Source of the DNA: Mixta sp. Marseille-Q2659
GTDB lineage: Bacteria > Pseudomonadota > Gammaproteobacteria > Enterobacterales > Enterobacteriaceae
Assembly: GCF_940807255.1 (NCBI RefSeq)
Contig: NZ_CALNWY010000003.1
Coordinates: 62,001 to 126,000, forward strand
Direction of reading: 5' to 3'
Length of the DNA: 64,000 nt
The notes under the pieces are model-generated. The model was not told the origin of the DNA. It saw nothing but the letters and a program-made list of their open reading frames with translations, and did not search any database. Of this stretch, positions 51,854-59,793 are shown one piece after another (positions within the stretch are counted from its first letter, which is position 1; each line of letters opens with the position of its first letter). Position numbers and translations under genes: made by a program.

Positions 51854-52178
51854 AATGGTCTCCTGTAGAAATTTACTGAGTACGGCATAGCCTGCCGCCG
51901 CGCAAAAACAATGCGCCGCTCACTGTCCATGATAATGCGCTACTGATACAGGACAGCGTCAACTATAGCGAACAACGAGGCCGCTGGCGCATCTTCTCTT
52001 GTTAGCCGATCGCATGATGTAACCGCATTTGCAGCGTTTACCGCCATCGCGTCGCGGCCAATAAAGGGATATGCACTTTGATTACGCCTTTCAGGACGAC
52101 CTGAATCCTGTTCCAGGACGCGGCCATTGCGGATTTCTATTATGAATACTCACTCATTCATCCGAGGAGTGCAGTCAT
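51854..52178. other. Intergenic region, nothing identified
   Basis: These 325 bases separate the DUF4440 gene from the divergent secreted hydrolase. No convincing promoter, hairpin or short gene was found; the two promoters should be here. GAGG at 52163-52166 may serve the downstream gene. Confidence 0.5.
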
Positions 52179-53249
52179 ATGTTTATCAAATCAGGGTTTC
52201 TTTTGCTTTTGCTTTTCGCCATGGAGGTCAATGCTTATCCCGGCTTTCGGCAGCTCGAGCTTACCGATCGTCAGGAAAGGACGTTGAAGCTGGCAGTATG
52301 GTATCCCTCGGCGACGCCGGGCAAGATTGAAAAGGCGGGAGACAATTCCGCTTTTGAGGGCGTGTCCGTTATTCGCGATGCGTCGCCTGCGCAGGGGCGA
52401 CACCCTATTTTGGTTATCTCGCACGGTTACAATGGCAGCTGGCGAAATTTATCCTGGCTTGCGCAGATTATGGCTATGCAGGGTTATATTGTGGCTGCCC
52501 CCGATCATCCCGGCACCACCACCTTTAATCAGAACCCGGATGAAGCGAGAAAGCTGTGGCAGCGTCCGCTGGATATTAGCCGAATTATCGATTTTGTTAC
52601 TGGTTCTCCCCAGCTATTTGGCGAAACCGATAATAGCCGTATTGCCGCTTTAGGTCATTCACTCGGCGGCTGGACCGTACTCTCGCTGGCTGGCACGCAA
52701 TTTGACGCAAGGCAATTTATAGATGACTGCCAGTCACGGCCACAGCGGAGTGATTGCGTGTTAATCGAAAAGCTGGGAATTAATTCGGATCTGACGCGCA
52801 AGAAGCTATCGGCAAATTACCGGGACGCAAGGATTAACGCCATTGTTTCGCTCGATTTGGGCTTAGCGCCGGGTTTTACTCAGCAGAGTTTGCGCCAGAT
52901 AGATATACCCGTTCTGATCCTTGCCGCGCAGGGAGATAATGTAATCAGGCTGCCGGCGGCGCAAGAATCTGGTTATCTGGCCGCCTGGATAAAACCGCAG
53001 TGGAGAGAGTATGGCATCATCGCCGGGGCAACGCATTTCAGCTTTATCCAGCTATGCAAAACGGGTGCGGAAACACTGCTTAATAAAGAATCGCCGGGCG
53101 ACGGCATTGTCTGCCGCGACCAGAAAGGGTTTAACAGAATCGACCTGCATCAGGAACTGGCAGGTAAAATCAGCGCATTTCTGAACGCGTCGCTAAACTA
53201 TCCGCTGCTGCTGACGGAAAGCCGTCGGAGAGCGCCAACAACGCGTTGA
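52179..53249 (+). CDS. Secreted alpha/beta hydrolase, dienelactone hydrolase-like
   Basis: A 356-residue protein with an N-terminal signal peptide (MFIKSGFLLLLLFAMEVNAYP). The mature part is an alpha/beta hydrolase: LAVWYPSA near the start, the oxyanion loop ISHGYNGSWRNLSWLA, the nucleophile elbow ALGHSLGGWTVLSLAG, an Asp in AAQGDNVI and the His in GATHFSFI. Platelet-activating-factor-acetylhydrolase-like and dienelactone-hydrolase-like exported enzymes look like this. Substrate unknown. Its 3' end overlaps the convergent araC-type gene by 50-60 bases. Confidence 0.88.
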   Translation: MFIKSGFLLLLLFAMEVNAYPGFRQLELTDRQERTLKLAVWYPSATPGKIEKAGDNSAFEGVSVIRDASPAQGRHPILVISHGYNGSWRNLSWLAQIMAMQGYIVAAPDHPGTTTFNQNPDEARKLWQRPLDISRIIDFVTGSPQLFGETDNSRIAALGHSLGGWTVLSLAGTQFDARQFIDDCQSRPQRSDCVLIEKLGINSDLTRKKLSANYRDARINAIVSLDLGLAPGFTQQSLRQIDIPVLILAAQGDNVIRLPAAQESGYLAAWIKPQWREYGIIAGATHFSFIQLCKTGAETLLNKESPGDGIVCRDQKGFNRIDLHQELAGKISAFLNASLNYPLLLTESRRRAPTTR

Positions 53250-54202
53250 AACTCGCGATTAAAATTCGATTTTGTGGTGAATCCAGACTCCAGCATGATT
53301 TCCGTAACGGGCAACGTGGTGCTTACCAGCAACGCCTTTGCCCTTTCGATACGGAAACCGTTTATCCACTGAGAGAGATTTCCCTGGCTGACCGCGTTAA
53401 CCGAACCGGAAAGCTGGCGAGCGGGTATCCCCGTTTTCCTGGCCAAAAGCGCAAGTGTCAGGTCGGGGTTAAGGTAAAGCTGGCTATCCCGCACCTTTTT
53501 TTCTAGAGCTTTGAAGGTGATGACCGCCTCATCCTCTGCGACAACAGGACGCGCCGGGGCAACTTTTGCGCCGATATCAGCCAGATCCACGCGTTTTCCG
53601 GCAGCCAGGATCGCCGCGCCAATCAAGGGCAACAGCATTGTCTGTGCAACTACGATAATGGCCGGCGCGAGTTCACCGCCCGTCATCCCGAAATCAAACA
53701 GGATCAGCAGATCGGTAATGGCGGAGAGGCACAGGAAACATCCCGCCAGAAAAGCCATTCTTTTCGTTTGCTCCAGTTGGCCCAGCCGACACGAGGTCAA
53801 CCGGCGCTCTCCCTGCCGGGCAAGGCTAAGCAGGCTACACCCGTACCCGGTAAACAGCAGTATCAGAAGCCAGTCGGTCGAGGCGGGCCACACGATTCTG
53901 ATGCAAAAAGAGAGCGTCGCCGGCGCCAGCAGCTGTATTAAATAGCGTTGCCTGTTGACTGAGGCCATGGAGATAAAGCTGTGCCAGACAACAGGCGGCA
54001 AAAGCATCGCCAGGATCGGCTGAAGATGCCTCAGCAAGGCGAGATTATATTCCCAGCGCAGCGTGCTGACGGTAATAAGAAGAATGCAGGCAACCAGGAA
54101 ACAGATCGTGCCGCGATGACGTTGATTCGCGGGAAACAGCGCCCGCACCAGCAACAGCGTTAAGGTCAACAGCGTTAATGCAGGAAAGGGCACAGAGGGC
54201 AT
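53193..54202 (-). CDS. AraC-type regulator with N-terminal membrane domain, 3' frameshift
   Basis: The first 200 residues hold about six hydrophobic segments (LLTLTLLLVRALF, TICFLVACILLITVSTL, WLLILLFTGYGCSLL and others). The last 110 residues are an AraC DNA-binding domain (LALLARKTGIPARQLSGSVN, INGFRIERAKALL, ESGFTTKSNFNREFQRVVG). As written the end reads ALRRLSVSSSG and stops at 53198. One frame over, the same bases encode SPTAFRQQQRIV, the normal AraC ending, stopping at 53193. One base is therefore probably missing near 53232. The ATG at 54202 or a TTG at 54220 may start it. A membrane-tethered regulator convergent to a secreted hydrolase is an unusual pair. Confidence 0.82.
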
Positions 54203-54301
54203 GGTGGCGAAATTAATCAAGAAATTGGCTGGCCATCATTGCATATCTCCCAAACACTGTCTCCTCTTATAAAAAGCAGGTGAACTACCCCAGTAAGCTA
54301 T

Positions 54302-54656
54302 ATGTCAATGTCCGCTTTCTGCCTTGATGTCAGCAGGGCCGCAACCAGGGGACCCATGACCTCAATTGATATGGCGATGCTGACCGGGATATAGGCAAAA
54401 GCACAGTAAATCAGCAAATTCATGAACACAAGGACGATGCCATACAGCATCAATGAGCCCATGAAATAACAGTTTTACGTAATGTCCACGGGCGAAACAT
54501 CATCATCAAAATAATGGCAGATATGCCAAGCCGTAGGGCTGCCATACCTTCGCTGCCGACAGCAGGAAACAGTGTCCTGGCAAATGCCGCGCCTGTCTGA
54601 ACAGAAACCATCCCGGTAAAAGCAGCAAGGAATAAAAATCTTTGATTTTGTTGCAT
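54302..54656 (-). pseudogene. EamA/RhtA-type transporter remnant
   Basis: The first 60 residues (VSVQTGAAFARTLFPAVGSEGMAALRLGISAIILMMMFRPW) match the start of RhtA-like EamA exporters. The frame then stops at 54450, but the family sequence continues one frame over (LIYCAFAYIPVSIAISIEVMGPLVAALLTSR), so an indel lies near 54465. The sequence ends at about residue 115 of a family of about 290, next to GTCCGCTTT, which resembles the hairpin repeat. Frameshift plus loss of most of the gene indicates real decay. Confidence 0.75.
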
Positions 54657-54983
54657 GAGCCAGTCTGTAAGGAAAACTGGAAAACAAAATTTTACAGCGC
54701 AGGCCTGATTAGTTTTCTCATAAAAAACTTCTGAATCAGTTTTCTGATTGATATTTTCCCGAAAACTTGCAAAAAACTCACGGCCGTTGAAATCCTATAA
54801 GTTCCGCACCGGTTCACACAGCCAGAGACAGCGTCCCGCAAAACAAGCTGCAGGCCTGACATATCTGTACCGCTTCTTACATGGTCAGCTCCTGTCTGTT
54901 CAGCCCGATCAGTGCCTGCACTCTATGCAAAAAGCTGATGGTGCATTCAGACTGGCGCGCCACGAACGGCGCACCAGAACACT
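54657..54983. other. Intergenic region, nothing identified
   Basis: These 327 bases separate the EamA remnant from the VOC gene. Open frames here lack ribosome binding sites and protein-like composition. The sequence may be decayed coding DNA, but no family is recognisable. Confidence 0.5.
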
Positions 54984-55508
54984 TTAAGGTTTCCAGCGAC
55001 GAAGAGAGGTCTGGTCTTCATACGGAAGCTTCGAGGGCAGAGAAATCAGTTCAATCACGCTGCCCCATGGTGTGCGGCCATAGCAGAAAAAGTTATTCTC
55101 TCCGACCTCGGTCGGAAACATCAGGGGCTGGGGAGAGGTAAACATTTTACCGCCGGCCCGTTCGAAAAGGCTGACGGCTTCATTAATGTCATCAACGTAT
55201 ACGGCAAAATGCTGCAGGCCGAAATCGCTGGGGCGTACGGGCTGACTTTGCTCCGGGCCCTTCATTTCAAACAGCTCCAGTCCCGGACCGTGCTTCAGCT
55301 TCATCATTCTGACCGTGGTAATTTTCGTGCCCGGGAACAGATTCAGAATGCTTTCCGTATCTTCGCCTTTTACGTCGTCATCTGACGGCGAGACGGAGTC
55401 ATAAATAACTTCGGCGCCAAAAGCCTCAGAAAAGAAGCGGGTGGCCTCATCAATATCGGAAACGGTAATGCCGACGTGGTCCATACCGCGAATAATGTCG
55501 GTAGACAT
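54984..55508 (-). CDS. VOC-family (glyoxalase-like) protein
   Basis: A 174-residue vicinal-oxygen-chelate protein. MDHVGITVSDIDEATRFFSEAFGAEVIYDS gives the first metal-ligand His, LELFEMKGP a Glu, GLQHFAVYVDDINEAVSLFERAGGK a second His, and PWGSVIELISLP a second Glu, consistent with a complete two-module metal site. It is followed upstream by a flavin reductase on the same strand, so the two may form an operon against electrophiles or quinones. The substrate is unknown. Confidence 0.88.
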   Translation of the reverse strand: MSTDIIRGMDHVGITVSDIDEATRFFSEAFGAEVIYDSVSPSDDDVKGEDTESILNLFPGTKITTVRMMKLKHGPGLELFEMKGPEQSQPVRPSDFGLQHFAVYVDDINEAVSLFERAGGKMFTSPQPLMFPTEVGENNFFCYGRTPWGSVIELISLPSKLPYEDQTSLRRWKP

Positions 55509-55551
55509 AATTTTCTCCCTGTGGTTTTACAGATATGTGTGACGTTAAAAA

Positions 55552-56118
55552 TCAGCCCTGCCTGCCCGCCATTTCCGCGAGCGCACTGAGCTGAGCCGTA
55601 ATCAGGCTGCGGGTGTCCGCATCCGTTATGCTGCCGGTTTCCGGGTCAAGCCGGGACGGCGCCTGTCCAATCATGACCTCCGGCTTGTTAAGCACTCTGC
55701 CATCCAGAAAGACCAGAATCTGGCGAAGGTGATACTGCGCCCGCGCACCGCCTATGGCACCAGGTGACGCCGTGAGTATGGCAACGGGCTTACCGGCGAC
55801 AGGGGTGTCCGGCAGACGTGAAAGCCAGTCCAGCGCGTTCTTCATCGCGCCCGGCACGGAATAGTTATATTCAGGCGTGACGATAACCAGACCGTCCGCT
55901 GCCGCTATCGCTTTTCCCATTTCCACAACTGTTTCAGGGAAGCCCTGAGCCTGCAGATCTGCGTCATAGTGGGGGATATCTCTGACAGAGCTAAGTGCGC
56001 TGACGTCCACACCTTCCGGCGCCAGCAGATCCAGATTGCGGGCCACAACGGCGTTAAAAGAACCCGTGCGAAGACTACCCAGCAGTGAGACAAATTTCAG
56101 CGGTTTTGCCTGTGACAT
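55552..56118 (-). CDS. NADPH-dependent FMN reductase
   Basis: A 188-residue flavodoxin-fold reductase. The FMN phosphate loop is SLLGSLRTGSFNAVVARNL, followed by VIVTPEYNYSVPGAMKNALDWLSR, the family signature, and GKPVAILTASPGAIGGARAQYHLRQIL. Such enzymes reduce FMN, quinones or chromate with NADPH. GGGAG precedes the ATG at 56118. It is divergent from the LysR gene at 56246, which probably controls it. Confidence 0.92.
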   Translation of the reverse strand: MSQAKPLKFVSLLGSLRTGSFNAVVARNLDLLAPEGVDVSALSSVRDIPHYDADLQAQGFPETVVEMGKAIAAADGLVIVTPEYNYSVPGAMKNALDWLSRLPDTPVAGKPVAILTASPGAIGGARAQYHLRQILVFLDGRVLNKPEVMIGQAPSRLDPETGSITDADTRSLITAQLSALAEMAGRQG

Positions 56119-56245
56119 GACTGCTCCCTGTGTTTTTAAAACGTATATTCCGGCAAATGCCGGAGCTTTTTTTACGAACTGACTTAAGCCTGGTATAGAA
56201 TTAGACATCAATAAACGCACTATGAGTCGTCAGAGAGTCAACTTT

Positions 56246-57175
56246 ATGTCTACCGGGTTTACCGCTGAATCCCTGCGGGGAATTACAACTTTTGTCACGA
56301 CGGCCAGGTCGAGCAGCTTTACTGAAGCTGCAGAGCAGCTGGGCATCACAAAATCGGCCGTCGGAAAAAGCGTGGCGCGACTTGAGGAAAGGCTGGGAAC
56401 GCGGCTGTTTCACCGTTCAACCCGTAAGCTGAGCCTGACCAGTGATGGTGAGGCTTATTTCATCAGCTGTCTGTCTGCGCTGGAGATACTGGATTCAGCT
56501 GAAAATACGCTCAGCAGGCTCCAGGACAACCCCGCCGGAACGGTCCGTATAGACATGCCGGCATCATTCGGACGCAATCTGATGATGCCGGTGCTGCTTG
56601 ACGTGATGTCCCGTTATCCGGCTCTGCGCCTGGCGCTGACCTTTAATGATCGGCTGATCGACCCGGTAGAAGAAGGTGTGGACCTGGTACTGCGTCTGGG
56701 CGATCTGCAGAACACCGATGAGCTGATTGCGCGTCGCCTGAGCCGGCAGCGCCTCATGCTGTGCGCGTCTCCCGCGTATATTGAGCGGCACGGCCAGCCC
56801 GGCGATATTGATGCGCTGAAAAAGCACTGCTGCATTATGGGCTATCGAGGCGGGGCGCCTCTTGCCTGGCGACTGCGACCGGCCGGGGAGCGGGAGATAA
56901 AGTTTATCTCTGGCTCGGCGCACCAGATAAGCGACGGAGACGCCATGCTTCAGGCCTGTCTGGCGGGAGCCGGGATTGCTCAGTTTCCGGAATCGATGGT
57001 GAATAACCATATTGATGAAGGCAGCCTTGTTGCCGTTATGCCCGATCATATGCCCGTTCCGGTCGAGCTTAATGTCGTCTGGCCCCGCACAAGACACCTG
57101 ATCCCCAAAGTCAGGCTTATCGTCGATGAGCTGCTCAGGAAGGCCGGCGAGGGATATTTTGGCGCGCTGAGGTAG
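56246..57175 (+). CDS. LysR-family regulator
   Basis: A 309-residue LysR-type regulator. The DNA-binding domain (LRGITTFVTTARSSSFTEAAEQLGITKSAVGKSVARLEERLGTRLFHRSTRKLSLT) is followed by the effector domain with RIDMPASFGRNLMMPVL and the AGAGIAQFPESMV loop. It lies between the divergent reductase/VOC genes and a downstream MFS gene and may control both. The ATG at 56246 fits the usual distance to the helix-turn-helix; an ATG at 56222 is the alternative. Confidence 0.92.
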   Translation: MSTGFTAESLRGITTFVTTARSSSFTEAAEQLGITKSAVGKSVARLEERLGTRLFHRSTRKLSLTSDGEAYFISCLSALEILDSAENTLSRLQDNPAGTVRIDMPASFGRNLMMPVLLDVMSRYPALRLALTFNDRLIDPVEEGVDLVLRLGDLQNTDELIARRLSRQRLMLCASPAYIERHGQPGDIDALKKHCCIMGYRGGAPLAWRLRPAGEREIKFISGSAHQISDGDAMLQACLAGAGIAQFPESMVNNHIDEGSLVAVMPDHMPVPVELNVVWPRTRHLIPKVRLIVDELLRKAGEGYFGALR

Positions 57176-57345
57176 AGTTTTTGTCATCACTCAGGCGATT
57201 TCAGGGGTATTTATCAACTTTCGGCAAACTTATATTCTGCACGTCTCGCTGCTGCCAATAAGTACCGCACCGGTCTTTTAACGGAAGCCGGCCGGTGCCA
57301 TGCGCAGTTCAGACACAATCATATTTAACTGACAGGATATTTGTT

Positions 57346-58530
57346 ATGCCATTTGCTCTCTGGGCGCTGGCGATTGGTGCATTCGGTATCGGAACCACTG
57401 AATTCATCATTGCCGGCCTGCTTCCCGTTATTGCCGCTGATTTCAGCGTCACTATTCCCGTGGCCGGAAACCTGGCGACGGCCTATGCCCTGGGCGTTTT
57501 TGTCGGCGCGCCGGCCCTGATTATTCTTGGCTCAAAAGTCCCCCGTAAAGCCATGCTGGTTTTTCTGATGCTGTTGTTTGTGGCGGGTAACCTCGTCACG
57601 GCCTTTGCGCCGAAGCTGGGCATTGCTATTCTTGGCAGGATTATCACGTCCATGACCCACGGCGCCTTTTTTGGCATCGGTTCGATTATTGCCGCAGATA
57701 TGGTCGCGCCGTCCAGGCGCGTCAGAGCGATTGCCTTTATGTTTATGGGGCTGACCGTGGCGAACCTTATCGGGGTTCCCGCCGGCACCTGGATTGGACA
57801 GCATCTCTCATGGCGGGAAGCCTTTATGGCCATTGCCGCGATCGGCGCCATTACGGTTGTCAGCATCGGTATGCTCATCCCGCATCAGCCCCGTCCGGAC
57901 AACCATAATTTTGCGCATGAGTTTAATGCCTTCCGCAACATTAACGTTCTGCTGGCAATGGGCATCACGGTCTTCGGACCGGGCGCATTTTTTACCTCAA
58001 TTACCTATATCGCACCCATGATGACCGAGCTGGCAGGGTACAGTGAAAGTAGCCTGGCATGGCTGATGTTGCTGTTTGGTCTGAGGCTGTTTGTCGGCAA
58101 CCAGCTGGGCGGCAGATATGCCGATCGCGCGCTAATGCCAATGCTTTATGTGACACTGGCCGCTCAGGCCGTCGTTTTGCTGGTATTTAACTTCACCGCC
58201 CACAGTCAGGTTATGTCGGCAGTCTGTATTTTCCTGATGGCGGCTTTCGGGTTTGCGACCGTGTCTCCCATCCAGAAACTGGTCATGGATAAAGCGCGGA
58301 CAGCCGGCGCGCCAACGCTGGCCGCTGCCGTTAATATCGGTCTTTTCAATCTCGGCAATGCCGTCGGTGCCTGGCTGGGCGGTGCGGTTATAGCCGCCGG
58401 CTTTGGTCTTCAGGCGCCTAACTGGGCGGGAGCGATACTTTCTGTGATAGCGCTGATTCTGGCGGTTTTATCGGGATTAACTGACAAGACAGGGCATACT
58501 GCAGTAGTACATCCGACAGGCAAAGCTTAA
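57346..58530 (+). CDS. MFS transporter, DHA1/AraJ-like
   Basis: A 394-residue, twelve-segment drug:proton antiporter-type protein. The start MPFALWALAIGAFGIGTTEFIIAGLLPVIAADFSVTIPVAG is typical of the AraJ/YdhP group of efflux proteins, as is LGRIITSMTHGAFFGIGSIIAADMV. It probably exports a sugar derivative or toxic compound. CAGGAT lies upstream of the ATG at 57346. It follows the LysR gene by 170 bases on the same strand. Confidence 0.9.
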   Translation: MPFALWALAIGAFGIGTTEFIIAGLLPVIAADFSVTIPVAGNLATAYALGVFVGAPALIILGSKVPRKAMLVFLMLLFVAGNLVTAFAPKLGIAILGRIITSMTHGAFFGIGSIIAADMVAPSRRVRAIAFMFMGLTVANLIGVPAGTWIGQHLSWREAFMAIAAIGAITVVSIGMLIPHQPRPDNHNFAHEFNAFRNINVLLAMGITVFGPGAFFTSITYIAPMMTELAGYSESSLAWLMLLFGLRLFVGNQLGGRYADRALMPMLYVTLAAQAVVLLVFNFTAHSQVMSAVCIFLMAAFGFATVSPIQKLVMDKARTAGAPTLAAAVNIGLFNLGNAVGAWLGGAVIAAGFGLQAPNWAGAILSVIALILAVLSGLTDKTGHTAVVHPTGKA

Positions 58531-59080
58531 GCGCAGTAAATTGTCGTCTAAATAAGCCTGCCAGCATTCTGCTTTTTACAATAAGCAAGGTCCGCTTTTG
58601 GCACAAAGCGGACTGACACGCAGGCCTGTGTCCGCTGTGAGCGAAAAGCGGACGTTCGGCATGAGTTCTTCCTGGTGAACAGTAATGCCAGTTAATGGAG
58701 TAAATACGTAGCCGCGCGTCTTGACGGCCATACTCCCAGATGATTATCGATGAGGTTTGGCTCGGCAATTAAATGCGGTCCGCATTTTTCAGCCTCACAC
58801 TTCCGTCATTTCTGCTGTCTCAAGCCGTTTATCTATACTGACTATTACAGTGGTCATTTGCGAAGGCCGCGCCGTAGTCAACATTTTCATTCTGCGGACA
58901 AACTAAGACACGCATCGGCTGCAAAAATCTTTATGGCATTGCAAGATGCAACCCAGCGTTCAAAGGAAAAGCGTTTAAATAACGTGACCGTGTAAATGCG
59001 TTAATTAAACAGAGTGTCTCTGGCTTACACCCTAACAAAGCTTAAAGAATAAAAACTCTTACTTATCCGGGAGATAATTA
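58531..59080. other. Intergenic region carrying a hairpin repeat
   Basis: This 550-base gap has the double hairpin repeat at 58590-58653. The rest (58660-59065) holds no gene I can support; one 81-codon open frame at 58750 has no ribosome binding site and no family features. GGGAG at 59066-59070 serves the next gene. Confidence 0.55.
58590..58653 (+). repeat. Double-hairpin noncoding repeat
   Basis: Two hairpins stand side by side: GTCCGCTTT/AAAGCGGAC (58590-58613, loop TGGCAC) and GTCCGCT/AGCGGAC (58630-58653, loop of ten bases), joined by TGACACGCAGGCCTGT. A diverged copy lies at 51300-51385 and a half-copy (GTCCGCTTT) at 54310. Similar GTCCGCTTNTGGCACAAAGC elements are familiar between genes in enterobacteria. 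Confidence 0.7.
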
Positions 59081-59554
59081 ATGAAAATAACTAAGTTTGT
59101 TTATTCTGCCTTAATTGGCCTTGTCGCCAGCTGCCGTTCCATGACGCCGATGGCGTCCCTCGCTGCAGCACGTGTTGCCGGGCGCGACACATCGGGCAGT
59201 CTCCTGCTGCTGGACCGTCCGCTATTCAAATACGGCGCGTTAGCGATGGGTGTAGGTGAACTATTTGGCGACAAGATGAAGTCAGCGCCAGACCGCACCG
59301 TGTTTTTGGGCTTGTCAGCACGCGTGGCCAGTGCAGGGATTGCGGGCGCCGCGTTGGCACCCAGCGGAGAAGAAAAAACCGGGGCAGCGATCGCTATCTC
59401 TGCCGCTGTGCCACTTGCCTATGCCACGCTTGCGGCACGCAAAAAGGCTATGGCAGGGATGGGACAGACCAGGAGTGGCCTGATTGAAGATACGCTCATT
59501 GTCGCTGTCGGTGCAGCAGTGGTCTTCTTCGCAACGCGCCCAAAACGTATTTAA
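59081..59554 (+). CDS. DUF4126 family membrane protein
   Basis: A 157-residue hydrophobic protein. The run ALIGLVASCRSMTPMASLAAARVAG at the start, GALAMGVGELFGDKMKSAPDRT, and repeated small-residue helices (ASAGIAGAALAP, AIAISAAVPLAYATLAARK, LIVAVGAAVVFFATRPKR) are characteristic of DUF4126 inner-membrane proteins, whose function is unknown. GGGAG lies about 8 bases before the ATG at 59081. Confidence 0.82.
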   Translation: MKITKFVYSALIGLVASCRSMTPMASLAAARVAGRDTSGSLLLLDRPLFKYGALAMGVGELFGDKMKSAPDRTVFLGLSARVASAGIAGAALAPSGEEKTGAAIAISAAVPLAYATLAARKKAMAGMGQTRSGLIEDTLIVAVGAAVVFFATRPKRI

Positions 59555-59740
59555 ACGTACTCAGTCTTCAAAAGGTACTCTCGGCGAGCAATCATGGAAG
59601 GGGCGGTGACTGCTTCTGGTCTGGCAACCGGCAGCGAGTCAGCGAATGGAGGCGGAGTTATACAACCCTGTGCAGAATGGGAAGGCGCGATGACAGGGCT
59701 TGCGCCAGACCGGGTAGATTAAAAAGCCTGAACGGGTATA

Positions 59741-59763
59741 AAAAATGGGGCGCTAAGGCCCCA
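59741..59763 (-). terminator. PQQ dehydrogenase operon terminator
   Basis: On the minus strand TGGGGC and GCCCCA form a 6-bp stem around a 6-base loop, followed by ATTTTTTAT, about 30 bases after the stop codon. Confidence 0.8.
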
Positions 59764-59793
59764 CGCAGTTCTCATTGATAACCTTATTAACGA

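Noticed and set aside
54748-54987. 79-codon plus-strand frame before the VOC gene
   Set aside because: No ribosome binding site and no protein-like pattern; it overlaps the end of the VOC gene on the other strand.
54798-57270. Near-identical 17-base matches ATAAGTTCCGCACCGGT (54798) and ATAAGTACCGCACCGGT (57254) flanking the redox cassette
   Set aside because: One mismatch in 17 bases is close to what chance gives over a 64-kb window, and there is no integrase or duplicated gene end to support an attachment site.
58750-58995. 81-codon frame in the gap before the DUF4126 gene
   Set aside because: No ribosome binding site, biased residue content and no recognisable family.
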